Source: a candidate division FCPU426 bacterium (GTDB taxonomy: Bacteria > Oederibacteriota > Muellerivitia > Muellerivitales > Muellerivitaceae). Taken from it: 64,000 nt of DNA. The DNA lies in contig PLZG01000079.1 of assembly GCA_003152075.1 (NCBI GenBank), positions 30,675 to 94,674 of the forward strand, written 5' to 3'. How positions within the stretch are numbered: position 1 is the stretch's first letter; each line of letters starts with the position of its first letter. The notes beneath the pieces are model-generated. The model ran no database searches, had not been told where the DNA came from, and worked only from the letters and a program-made list of their open reading frames with translations. Shown here one piece after another: positions 15,817-23,849 of this stretch. The position numbers and the translations under genes are program-made.

Positions 15817-16416
15817 GTGGTCCTATTTATGACCGATCATTTCCCCCCTGAAACTTATTTCAATCACCCCCTAACTTCGGACGGTATCCCGAAATTTCCC
15901 AATGACGATATGGAATTCCTGGTGAACCCCCCCCTAAAGCGACTTCCACCAAGCGGGACGCCCCGGAAGTTTTATGATTTTTGCAAGGCCCATGGCTTGG
16001 TGCATGTCCGCGGAAACGGGTTGGATTTTGACGCAAGTGTATTGTCCAATCCGGAAGTGCACGATTGGCTGATCGAATTATATGGAAAGCCCTTGGATAT
16101 GCTCAACCGAAAGCTTTCCGGCATGAAAACCTCCAATGGCCAACCCGTACGGCTATTGCTCTGTAACACCTACACGGGACGTAGCTGGGATAAACAAATT
16201 GACATGGCCATATGGCCGGAGGTGGCTAAGAAATTCAATTTTCCCATTTGGGACCTGAACGCCGAGATGAACGCTTTGAATCTTTCCTTTTTTCCCCTGA
16301 CGTCAGACGGCTCTCATTTGAACCCTGATGGTGCGGTCTTTTTTGGCAGGCTTTTAGCTCACGACCTCATCCGGGATAAACTGATTCCCTTTAAAACAAA
16401 GGATTTAGGGGAATAA
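15817..16416 (+). CDS. NHL-SGNH protein, 3' part after the in-frame stop
   Basis: Same reading frame as 14341-15768; codons resume straight after the TGA at 15769, and the track start is simply the next internal ATG. It encodes the rest of the SGNH hydrolase domain (DIDLVVLFMTDHFPPETYFN, LLLCNTYTGRSWDKQID) and the block V region SDGSHLNPDGAVFFGRLLAHDL with the likely catalytic His. No ribosome site precedes the ATG. Without read-through it is probably not translated as a functional protein, and I treat the whole 14341-16416 gene (691 codons) as a likely pseudogene or sequencing error. Confidence 0.65.
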   Translation: MVLFMTDHFPPETYFNHPLTSDGIPKFPNDDMEFLVNPPLKRLPPSGTPRKFYDFCKAHGLVHVRGNGLDFDASVLSNPEVHDWLIELYGKPLDMLNRKLSGMKTSNGQPVRLLLCNTYTGRSWDKQIDMAIWPEVAKKFNFPIWDLNAEMNALNLSFFPLTSDGSHLNPDGAVFFGRLLAHDLIRDKLIPFKTKDLGE

Positions 16417-16459
16417 AAAACAAGAAAGGATCCGGGTCATTGACCATTAAGGGGTTTGG

Positions 16460-17229
16460 ATGAAAAGACCGATTATTACTTTATTAACCGATTTCGGCAC
16501 CCGGGACACCTTCGTTGGGTCCATGAAGGGTGTCATCCTGGGAATTTTCCCTGAGGCCAGTTGGTTGACCTGACGCACGAAATGCCGCCGCAAGCCATCA
16601 CAACCGGAGCCTTTCTTTTGAAATCAGCTATCGAATATTTCCCCAAAGGAACAATCCATCTGGCGGTAGTAGACCCGGGGGTAGGAAGTTTCCGCAAGGC
16701 CATCGCCCTTCAATCCCAGGGCCACACTTTCGTGGGCCCGGACAACGGTTTGTTTTCCGCCGCCCTGAAGGAATGGGGGATCGACCGGGTCGTGGAACTC
16801 ACTGAGAAGAAATTCCATTTAAAAAATCCAAGCTCCACCTTCCATGGCCGGGATATTTTCGCTCCCGTGACGGGTTATTTAGCCAAGGGAACCCCTTTCG
16901 CCAAACTTGGCAAGAAAACAAATCATTGGGTTTGGCGGGAAATCCCCAAGCCTTTCAAGGTTTCGGCGGGCTGGACCGGGGAAATAATGTGGATCGACCG
17001 GTTCGGCAACCTAATCACTAATTTCCAGAAACAACATCTGTCCAAGCCTTTTCGCCTGAAGGTCGGAAAGGCTGTCGTTTTGAGTCTGGCCAACCATTAC
17101 GCCGAAGCCAAAAGGGGAACGGTGATTGCATTATTGGGTTCTTCGGGTAATTTGGAAATCTCAGTAAACGGCGGCAGCGCCGGCCAAAAACTAGGGGTTG
17201 GTATCGGTACTTCAGCGGTTCTTTGTTAA
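16460..17229 (+). pseudogene. Second SAM hydrolase gene, frameshifted near the start
   Basis: ATG 16460 begins MKRPIITLLTDFGTRDTFVGSMKGVIL, matching the copy at 13019. At about 16559 one C is missing (GAG GCC AG TTG against GAA GCC CAG TTA), so the frame ends after 37 codons. The remaining 222 codons (track ORF 16561-17229) are intact and close to copy 1. The last 190 bases are almost identical to copy 1 while the first 100 differ often, suggesting gene conversion. Confidence 0.85.
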
Positions 17230-17276
17230 AGAGATTAGAAGTGCTTCGGGCTCACCTTAATAAATAAACCGGTTCA

Positions 17277-17777
17277 TCAAAAGATCTCGAATTTATCAAA
17301 AATCTTTTTCATCTGTATTTCCGTCAAGGGCACCTTGTGCTTGATGAGTTTCGAGGCCTTGGATTTCAAGAACTCGAAATGAGCCACTTGCTGAAGGCTG
17401 TCCCACTTGGGCAGCCCGTAAGAATCCCTTTCCAAGACATAAACGATATCCACCTTAACCCGATCGGCCGTGGCGTCCTGGGGATAAAGGCGTGACACCA
17501 GCTGAAGGGCCGCGTCGGCTAACCGGCTTTTTTTATCCTTCACCTCAAAATTCAGCTTGAAGTCCTGGGCGTCCCAGAAGAAATGGACATATTCCGCTTT
17601 GTCCGTCACTTGGCAATTCTTCTTGAACCACTCGTCCCAGGGAACCTTATTGACAATCCACTTGGCGAGGGGCTTGGCCTGAAGGGAGGGTGGAGACGAC
17701 AAAGAAGGATCCCTCATTTCCTGGGCATCAACCACGGTCCCGGTTAAAAACATGAAAATCGCGAGGACGAATTTCAT
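17277..17777 (-). CDS. Exported protein of unknown function in the acyltransferase operon
   Basis: A 166-residue protein with a signal peptide (FVLAIFMFLTGTVVDAQ) and a mature domain rich in charged and aromatic residues (PWDEWFKKNCQVTDKAEYVHFFWDAQDFKLNFEV, VKVDIVYVLERDSYGLPKWDSLQQVAHFEFLKSKASK). AGGAGG lies upstream of its ATG, 13 bases after the MBOAT stop, so it is the last gene of the minus-strand operon. I do not recognise the family. Its position suggests a periplasmic partner of the acyl transfer system. Confidence 0.65.
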   Translation of the reverse strand: MKFVLAIFMFLTGTVVDAQEMRDPSLSSPPSLQAKPLAKWIVNKVPWDEWFKKNCQVTDKAEYVHFFWDAQDFKLNFEVKDKKSRLADAALQLVSRLYPQDATADRVKVDIVYVLERDSYGLPKWDSLQQVAHFEFLKSKASKLIKHKVPLTEIQMKKIFDKFEIF

Positions 17778-17790
17778 AAAAACCTCCTGA

Positions 17791-18993
17791 TTAAATTAAA
17801 AAAAGATGACGGGTGAATTTAACCACTTGATCCATCGGATAAAAAAACAAAAGCCAGCCATAAGCGACAAAAACATTGGTGACGGCCACATCCAGGAAAC
17901 GGCTGAAGCGCCAAGCGGCCCATTTTTGGCCGGTGCCCGATTTTTCCCAAAGGTTGTGCAAGGCCAGCCCGGCCCCATGATACATTCCCCAAAGGCCGAA
18001 ATGCCAGCTGGCCCCGTGCCAGAGCCCGCAGACGAACATGGTCACCATCAGGTTGATAAATTTGCGGGCCAAACTGACCCGGTTTCCCCCCAAAGGAATG
18101 TAAATGTAATCCCGGATCCAACTGCTCAGGGACATGTGCCACCGGCGCCAGAACTCCGTGATGTTCCGGGCGATATAGGGAAAGTTGAAATTGGCGGGCA
18201 GGTCCAACCCGATCATCTTCCCCAAACCGATGGCGATGTCGCTGTAGCCGCTGAAATCAAAAAGGATCCGCACGGAAAGAAGGGCCATGAGTAGGCAGAC
18301 GGGGCCAAAGGTCAGGTCCGTGCGTTTTTCCAGGAGGTGGATCATCATCGTGGCGTTGTCGGCGATGACCAGCTTCTTAAAAAAACCCAAAAGTACCTGG
18401 GCCAAGCCCAACAAGGCTTTGGAGGCCGGGGGCCGCGGTAGGCCCTCCTCCACCTGGGCGAGGAAAGGCTGAAAACGCTTGATGGGGCCTGAAACGATCG
18501 AGGGGAAAAAAATGCAAAACACCGCGAACTTGAAGGGGTTGCGGACCGGTTCACCCTTGCCGTGGTACACGTCCGTCAGGTAATGCACAAACTCAAACGT
18601 AAAAAAAGAAATGGCCAGGGGCATGGCCACCTGCACGACATGGGCAGTCAGCCAATCCTTGGCCACCCCCTGGGTTAATGGAACAACGGGGGTAAAGAGC
18701 AGCACGCGGTATTTATAAAAAACCAAGGCTAAAACCGGCACGGACAGCCCCAGGAACAACACCCTGGTTTTGGCGGGGCCTGGGGGAAGCTTGGCGATCC
18801 AGAGCGCGATGAAATAAGTGATGATCGCCATGACGATGATGGGGGTTACCCCCGCCGGGCCCGCGAAATGGTAGTGGAAAATAAAGCAGCAAACCAGCAG
18901 GTAATAAAAACGAAGCCGGTCATGCGGCAGGAGCCAAAGAAACAAATAAAAAAAAAGGAAAAAGATCAAAAACCAGCTGGTGTTGAAGATCAT
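17791..18993 (-). CDS. MBOAT-family membrane O-acyltransferase (DltB/AlgI-like)
   Basis: A 400-residue polytopic inner-membrane protein of the MBOAT family. It starts MIFNTSWFLIFFLFFYLFLW and has about ten membrane segments. Key stretches are SFFTFEFVHYLTDVYHG, FCIFFPSIVSGPIKRF, YSDIAIGLGKMIGL, NITEFWRRWHMSLSSWIRDYIYIPLGGNR and GLWHGASWHFGLWGMYHG, with the catalytic His near residue 326. MBOATs pass acyl groups across the membrane to an extracellular acceptor. At 400 residues it is nearer DltB than the longer AlgI. Its ATG directly follows the stop of the 40-residue peptide gene, with no gap. Confidence 0.93.
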   Translation of the reverse strand: MIFNTSWFLIFFLFFYLFLWLLPHDRLRFYYLLVCCFIFHYHFAGPAGVTPIIVMAIITYFIALWIAKLPPGPAKTRVLFLGLSVPVLALVFYKYRVLLFTPVVPLTQGVAKDWLTAHVVQVAMPLAISFFTFEFVHYLTDVYHGKGEPVRNPFKFAVFCIFFPSIVSGPIKRFQPFLAQVEEGLPRPPASKALLGLAQVLLGFFKKLVIADNATMMIHLLEKRTDLTFGPVCLLMALLSVRILFDFSGYSDIAIGLGKMIGLDLPANFNFPYIARNITEFWRRWHMSLSSWIRDYIYIPLGGNRVSLARKFINLMVTMFVCGLWHGASWHFGLWGMYHGAGLALHNLWEKSGTGQKWAAWRFSRFLDVAVTNVFVAYGWLLFFYPMDQVVKFTRHLFLI

Positions 18994-19116
18994 TTAAAAA
19001 TCCACATAAATGAATTTAGAGGCCGACAGGTCGCCCGAAAATAGAAGGATGGCCAGGAACAACAGGAATAAAATCACGCCGGTTCCAAAACCTTTCCAGA
19101 AGTCCTTATTTTTCAT
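18994..19116 (-). CDS. 40-residue membrane peptide with a DltX-like C-terminus
   Basis: Not in the ORF track. On the minus strand, ATG 19116-19114 overlaps the TGA of the SGNH gene (ATGA), and its TAA abuts the ATG of the MBOAT gene. The peptide is MKNKDFWKGFG, one membrane helix (TGVILFLLFLAILLFSG), then DLSASKFIYVDF at the extreme C-terminus. DltX of Gram-positive dlt operons is likewise a one-helix peptide of about 50 residues ending in F-I/V-Y-x-x-F. As I recall the published work, that Tyr carries the acyl group between DltB and DltD. Gene order and ending both fit an acyl-relay peptide; the function is inference. Confidence 0.8.
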   Translation of the reverse strand: MKNKDFWKGFGTGVILFLLFLAILLFSGDLSASKFIYVDF

Positions 19117-20192
19117 TTCCACGGCTCCATGGCTTTGATGACATCCTTCGCGAATTGCTCGTTACCCGCCGGGGTTAGGTGGCAATGGTCCAGAAAATAA
19201 GTTGGAGAAAAGCGGTCCGCCCAATCGGAATAAAAAATGCCTTTTTTAGAATAGGGCTTTAGGAATGCGGCCAATGTTTTTCGATTTTTCTCGAAGCTGG
19301 GCTTATCCAGATAACTTCCAAGGAATTTCGGATTTTGAGGGACTAGGAAAATGCTCGCCTGAACCCGCCGTTCGGCCCATTGATCCAGGATTTTTTGAAG
19401 GCATTTAAGCGGCAGGCCGCGCTTGTCCCAAAGGTAAGCCTGGTAATAGGACGCGACTTTTTGCTTCAATGCCGCTTCGGCGATTTCCACCTGGGTTTCG
19501 TTCCTGCCCAGCACTTGCTCCAGCGCGCGTTGGAAGAAATCCTTTTGACTGGGGTAATACCAAAGCGTCTTCAACATTTGGGTTTCCCGAAACAGAAACC
19601 AGTGATCGCCCATCTCGGCATAGAGCCGGTCGCTCAATTGGGCTTCTTTCGAGAGGGGGACATCAGGAGCCAGCCTTTTTTGAATATCTTCCGGTAAATC
19701 GCTCAAGAGAAAATTTCTCGAAAGAGCCTTGGGGCCCTCGGCAAATTCTTTGGCGAACATTCGAAAATTAAGGAAAAGTATGATTCGGCGGGGCGGGTGT
19801 GGCATAAATTCCAAATTCAACCCCAGGATGTCCGGAAGCAAAAGGCCATCCGATCCCAAGCTGAGCGCGGTTTCGCTTACAGACTGGAGCCGGTCCTTTA
19901 AAAACTTCGACAGGGTGTTATCGCGGGCGCCAGAAACCCGGTGTTCCATTAAAGCGCTCGCTCCCAGGACGCTGTCCCCCAAAAGCAACAGCGAGCTGTC
20001 GTCTGTCCAACGTCGGGGACTGTACCGCAGCCGGTCCCTCAGTTCCACCAGGCTGGTCATGTCCCCAGAGGCATCAAAATGCTTATACCAGGACCCAGCC
20101 GGAACGGCCAGGCGCAGAAAGACTTCAGCCAATAACAGTAAACCAAAAAAAGAAAGGGTGGCACCGGCCAGAAAAGATTTGGAAAGGTTCAT
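19113..20192 (-). CDS. Membrane-anchored SGNH protein (AlgJ/AlgX/DltD-like)
   Basis: A 359-residue protein with an N-terminal signal anchor (FLAGATLSFFGLLLLAEVFLRLA) and a periplasmic SGNH-hydrolase domain. Block I is LLLLGDSVLGAS (catalytic Ser near residue 73), and block V is FLDHCHLTPAGNEQFA with the DxxH pair near residues 336-339. Such proteins take the acyl group moved by an MBOAT and place it on a polysaccharide or teichoic acid. It is the first gene of the operon SGNH - 40-aa peptide - MBOAT - exported protein. The acceptor polymer is unknown; no alginate or cellulose synthase is in the window. Confidence 0.85.
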   Translation of the reverse strand: MNLSKSFLAGATLSFFGLLLLAEVFLRLAVPAGSWYKHFDASGDMTSLVELRDRLRYSPRRWTDDSSLLLLGDSVLGASALMEHRVSGARDNTLSKFLKDRLQSVSETALSLGSDGLLLPDILGLNLEFMPHPPRRIILFLNFRMFAKEFAEGPKALSRNFLLSDLPEDIQKRLAPDVPLSKEAQLSDRLYAEMGDHWFLFRETQMLKTLWYYPSQKDFFQRALEQVLGRNETQVEIAEAALKQKVASYYQAYLWDKRGLPLKCLQKILDQWAERRVQASIFLVPQNPKFLGSYLDKPSFEKNRKTLAAFLKPYSKKGIFYSDWADRFSPTYFLDHCHLTPAGNEQFAKDVIKAMEPWK

Positions 20193-20349
20193 GAGAAGAT
20201 CCGTGTCGAAAGAGCCAGATGAACAGCCAAAGACGGGAAAAGTTTATCATTTTCCACCAGAAAAGAGGCCGCCTTAACCCTGGTTTTTACTTTGGCGATT
20301 GAAAGCCTAAGACCCATTCACCCCCCCCCATCAAAACATACCGGATTTA

Positions 20350-20455
20350 ATTATTGCGAGTTTTATTCCAGGGAACCAGTTTGTCCCGGATAAGGTCGTG
20401 TGCGATCAGCCTCCAGAAAAAAGGTTAAACCATCGGGGTTTAAATGAGACCCTTC
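20350..20455 (-). pseudogene. 3' relic of a third NHL-SGNH gene
   Basis: On the minus strand, two frames give EEGSHLNPDG..TFF and then WRLIAHDLIRDKLVPW. The two paralogues read SHLNPDGAVFFGRLLAHDLIRDKLIPF and FFFGRLMAHDLIRDGLIPW at this place. A frameshift separates the two pieces and nothing of the rest of the gene remains. The remaining 20193-20349 and 20456-20660 hold no gene I can support. Confidence 0.75.
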
Positions 20456-20660
20456 CTCTTTTGCGTTCCGGAATTTCTAATTAAATTCGAACCTTTAAAA
20501 ACAGCATATTCCATGGTGCTAATGAAAATAAGGGTAATTCCAACTTGTTTTCAGTTTCGTTGAGGGTGAAAGTCATGGAAAGCAGCATAGTGCGACCATG
20601 GTTGAAATCTACTTACAAGGGAGAGGTTAATTTTTCTACCAGAATAAATTTTTACAGACT

Positions 20661-22664
20661 TTATTTTACGGTGACCGGAAGGAGCGTGGCTTCAGATGAA
20701 TAGAAAGATTTAGTCCAGGGAATGAGCCCGTCCCGGATCAAGTCGTGAGCCATAAGCCGGCCAAAGAAAAAGTGTCCGTTAGAATCAAAGTGGTCATTGC
20801 CAGCGCCTTCCGACATGGGAAGATAAGAAAATCGTAAAGCCGTCATTTCATCGGTAAGATTCAAAAACGGAACGTGAAATCGCGCGGTTAAATCCTTCCA
20901 AAATTCCGAATATAGTAAACATGCCCTGAAAAATGCGGTGGGGGTGAAACAGACTAAAAACTGAACGGGTTGGCCGGAGGTGGTTTTCATGACCGAAAGT
21001 TTTTGTTTCAATAGGTCAATGGATTTCCCGTACAACTGCACCAATGTGTCGCGAATTTCCGGGTTCAAATCCAAGTCGTAATTGAAAACGATGTTGTTTT
21101 TTTCAATACGAACTAACTTATGTGCCTTGCAGAGATCGAAGAAATTCCGAGCTGGGCCGTCTGGAATCCTCAGAAGGGGCGGTTTTAACAGATACTCTGG
21201 GTCGATTTGGTTCGCAGGGATGCCATCTTGGGTGATGGGACGCTCGAAATAAGCGGCATAGGGATTAAATCCAGTGGGAGTCGGCGGGTGCAGGATGATC
21301 ACTAAATCGATGTCGTAATTTTGAACCACAGCCGGGACCTCATAAGTCGGCCATAGGAAAAGAGGGATAGAAGCGGATTTATAAAGAGTCAAGACCTCGA
21401 AATTCATCGGCACATCGTCGAGAACCGCGAGGGTATTGAGTTCCAACCCCATCCGTTCGGAAATACAAACCGGATGCGTATTAGGGCCGCTGGAAATATA
21501 CGCGGAACGAGAATCGCCCACGAAGAGAATCCGGAAAGTCCGGGGCGGTTTGTGGGCGGGGTATCCAAGTGCACCATCCGAAGGGGTGAATAGCTCGCGG
21601 AAGGAGGTGACAATGTTACAGGTCGGGTTGACGAAATAAAATTTTCGCCCATCCAGTGGATCGGGAACAAAACCTATGGGGTCCTCCGGGTTAAGGTTGA
21701 TAATGGAAGGGATTTTTACCCCCGAATTGGGAATTTCATTTCCCCAAGCGGATACAAAGGTCACCGGTTCAATTTGAGGCGCTAGTCGCATCAAGGGAGA
21801 CTCAGAACCGGCTTGTATGGCATAGAGGTAGTTTTCATTAATCGCTAGGGCCAATACTTTGGAAAGGGTTTTTCCGGCTGGCACCAAAGCAGGTTCTGTC
21901 CCATTTTTCCAGTCAAACTGAAAAACTTGGTTAAGGTCCCGGTCGGCAACGTAAAGCATATTGGTGGATCCGCAAAGGGCGGCCGGATGGGGCAGTTCGG
22001 TCCTATTGTGGAGGACTAGGGTTACTTGACCGGTTTTCAAATCCAGCCTTTTGAGGGTCCCTTGGTCGGGTTGGGAAAAAAAAAGGGAATCGGCGGTTGG
22101 AAGATAGACCATGTCCCTGATTCTGGCCATGGAAACCTGGGTGCCGGTGCTTTCAGCCTCGCTTTCCAGAGAGGTAGAAGGGATGCTTGCTGTAACCGGC
22201 TCGAAGGCCGTACCTGTGAGGGTGGAAACAGTTTTGCTTTTCATATCCACGAGACGTAGGAATTTGTTGCCGAAGTCATTGACGACTAGACGTTCTTCCG
22301 GAAGGGCAACTACTCCTTGGGGTTGCTTAAAGCTAGCTGAGGCCAAGGAGCCGTTCTGGCTTCCTGGATTTTCCTGCCCCACAAGGGTGGTGACCTTATT
22401 GTTTTGGTCTAAGTGGATTTCCCGTATCCGATTGTTGGCTGAATCAGCGACAAAGAGCCGGGTGCCATCGGGACTGAGGGCCAAGCCGAGAGGTTTTTTA
22501 AAAAAAGCCGAAGTGAAGTCCCCGTCACGGAACCCTCCCGTTCCTTCGCCGGCCACCAAAGCGATAGAATTGGACATGGGCCGGATCGCCTTCGCTTCCG
22601 GGGCGCACAATAGGGTTAAGAATGTGGCCGAAAATAGAAAAAGTGAAGTTTTTAGGGCCGGCAT
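20661..22664 (-). CDS. NHL-repeat plus SGNH-hydrolase exported protein (intact paralogue)
   Basis: 667 residues. A signal peptide ends near PEAKA. Residues of about 30-330 form an NHL propeller (FKKPLGLALSPDGTRLFVADSANNRIREIH, FKQPQGVVALPEERLVVNDFGNKFLRLVD). Residues of about 375-650 form an SGNH domain with block I RILFVGDSRSAY and a C-terminal NDHFDSNGHFFFGRLMAHDLI. The Asp usually three residues before the catalytic His is not at that position (GNDH), unlike the other copy (SDGSHL), so the catalytic pair may differ. It is probably a secreted or periplasmic esterase-like protein. It lies beside the MBOAT/SGNH operon on the same strand, which hints at polysaccharide acyl turnover. Confidence 0.82.
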   Translation of the reverse strand: MPALKTSLFLFSATFLTLLCAPEAKAIRPMSNSIALVAGEGTGGFRDGDFTSAFFKKPLGLALSPDGTRLFVADSANNRIREIHLDQNNKVTTLVGQENPGSQNGSLASASFKQPQGVVALPEERLVVNDFGNKFLRLVDMKSKTVSTLTGTAFEPVTASIPSTSLESEAESTGTQVSMARIRDMVYLPTADSLFFSQPDQGTLKRLDLKTGQVTLVLHNRTELPHPAALCGSTNMLYVADRDLNQVFQFDWKNGTEPALVPAGKTLSKVLALAINENYLYAIQAGSESPLMRLAPQIEPVTFVSAWGNEIPNSGVKIPSIINLNPEDPIGFVPDPLDGRKFYFVNPTCNIVTSFRELFTPSDGALGYPAHKPPRTFRILFVGDSRSAYISSGPNTHPVCISERMGLELNTLAVLDDVPMNFEVLTLYKSASIPLFLWPTYEVPAVVQNYDIDLVIILHPPTPTGFNPYAAYFERPITQDGIPANQIDPEYLLKPPLLRIPDGPARNFFDLCKAHKLVRIEKNNIVFNYDLDLNPEIRDTLVQLYGKSIDLLKQKLSVMKTTSGQPVQFLVCFTPTAFFRACLLYSEFWKDLTARFHVPFLNLTDEMTALRFSYLPMSEGAGNDHFDSNGHFFFGRLMAHDLIRDGLIPWTKSFYSSEATLLPVTVK

Positions 22665-22884
22665 TTAAAATTCCGATCGGGCCAAAAATTTTTGGATTTT
22701 TTAATCACTTGGTAATATGCCATAGGGGCATCCGAAGGGGACCTTAGAATAAATTTTATTAAATAATATTAGTCTTTTTCTAATAATAAAGCTTTATTTT
22801 TTGAGACGGGCAATTAAATGGTTCGCAAATAGCCTTGAGCCACCCGATTTGTTTTGCTTGTCCAAGGCGGGCTGGTGACTGTTT

Positions 22885-23793
22885 TTAACGGTGTTTGTGA
22901 GTCCAGCGTTTTTCGTCTTTTCCATTCTTTAAAATCTTAAATATGTGCCCGTGAATTTTGCCGTTTGTGGCCAAGGCGTTTTCGGCAAACAGGTCAAAGG
23001 GCTTGCCGGAAATATCCGTCACCTTGCCGCCCGCTTCCTGAACCATCAGGACCCCCGCCGCCATATCCCAGGCCTGGATTCCGCGCTCCCAAAAGCCATC
23101 AAAGCGGCCCGCTGCCACATAGGACAGGTTCATGGCCGCGGAACCATCCCGTCTTACTCCTTGGGCTTTCAAAACGAATTGTTTGAAGTTATCCAAGTTG
23201 TAATGGGTTTCATGAACCCCATAGGCGAAGCCCGTGCAGACTAGGCTTTCATTCAGGTTATTCACCTTGGAAACTTGTAACCTTTGGTCATTCAAGAAAG
23301 CGCCATGACCCTTTTCGGCGGTGAAGCATTCATCCCGCAGGGCGTCGTATATGACGCCGACGATTGGTTCGGATCTGTCGATGTTCGATGAAGGATTGGG
23401 TAGGGGCAAGGCATGCCTTGCCCCTACAACGGCTAAATCCCCCCTGCCCCCCTTTTTCAAAGTGGGGTTCGAGGTTTTTACTAACGCAATGGAACAGCAA
23501 AAGAAGGGATAAGCATGGGCGTAATTGGTGGTGCCATCCAGGGGGTCAACCAACCAGGTATATATAGAAGTGCCTGAATCCTTGCCACTTTCCTCGCCCC
23601 AAAAGTTATGGGAGGGGAATCTCATTTTGAGAATCTTTAAAACTGTTTTTTCACAAAGGGTATCCACTTCAGTTACCAGGTTCAGCTTGTTTTTCGACTT
23701 AAACCGCACATTGAGTGCCTTGCCATAGTGCTTTTTATGAATTTTCCCGGCGGCTTTGGCGGCCTGGATGGCGGTTTTCAAGAAAAGGCTCAT
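22885..23793 (-). CDS. suhB: Inositol monophosphatase family protein with an in-frame repeat insertion
   Basis: A 302-residue Mg-dependent phosphatase of the IMPase/SuhB family. Family motifs are NLVTEVDTLCEK, FWGEESG, WLVDPLDGTTNYAHAYPFFCCSIAL (metal site) and ERGIQAWDMAAGVLMVQEAGG (second metal site). Between CSIALVK and PIVGVIYDALRDECFTAEKG there is an extra segment of about 35 residues (TLKKGGRGDLAVVGARHALP...). It is encoded by a palindromic repeat plus a C/T-rich repeat and is absent from the family. It sits at a surface loop position, so the enzyme may still work. The usual length is about 265 residues. The symbol is by family only. Confidence 0.88.
   Translation of the reverse strand: MSLFLKTAIQAAKAAGKIHKKHYGKALNVRFKSKNKLNLVTEVDTLCEKTVLKILKMRFPSHNFWGEESGKDSGTSIYTWLVDPLDGTTNYAHAYPFFCCSIALVKTSNPTLKKGGRGDLAVVGARHALPLPNPSSNIDRSEPIVGVIYDALRDECFTAEKGHGAFLNDQRLQVSKVNNLNESLVCTGFAYGVHETHYNLDNFKQFVLKAQGVRRDGSAAMNLSYVAAGRFDGFWERGIQAWDMAAGVLMVQEAGGKVTDISGKPFDLFAENALATNGKIHGHIFKILKNGKDEKRWTHKHR
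23400..23427. repeat. Perfect 28-bp palindromic repeat inside the IMPase gene
   Basis: GTAGGGGCAAGGCA is followed at once by its reverse complement. It lies in frame within the IMPase coding sequence, followed by a C/T-rich stretch (AATCCCCCCTGCCCCCC) that looks like a second dispersed repeat. This class of GTAGGGGC palindrome is common between genes in many bacteria. Confidence 0.85.
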
Positions 23794-23836
23794 GAATTTT
23801 TCCTACCTTTCAATCGTTGGATTTTATCTTGTCTGG

Positions 23837-23842
23837 TAAAAT
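23837..23842 (+). promoter_or_regulatory. Possible -10 box giving a leaderless autotransporter mRNA
   Basis: TAAAAT lies 7 bases before ATG 23850, and no Shine-Dalgarno sequence is seen. TTGGAT at 23817 could be a -35 box with a short 15-base spacer. If used, transcription would start at or next to the ATG. Confidence 0.35.
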
Positions 23843-23849
23843 ACAACCA

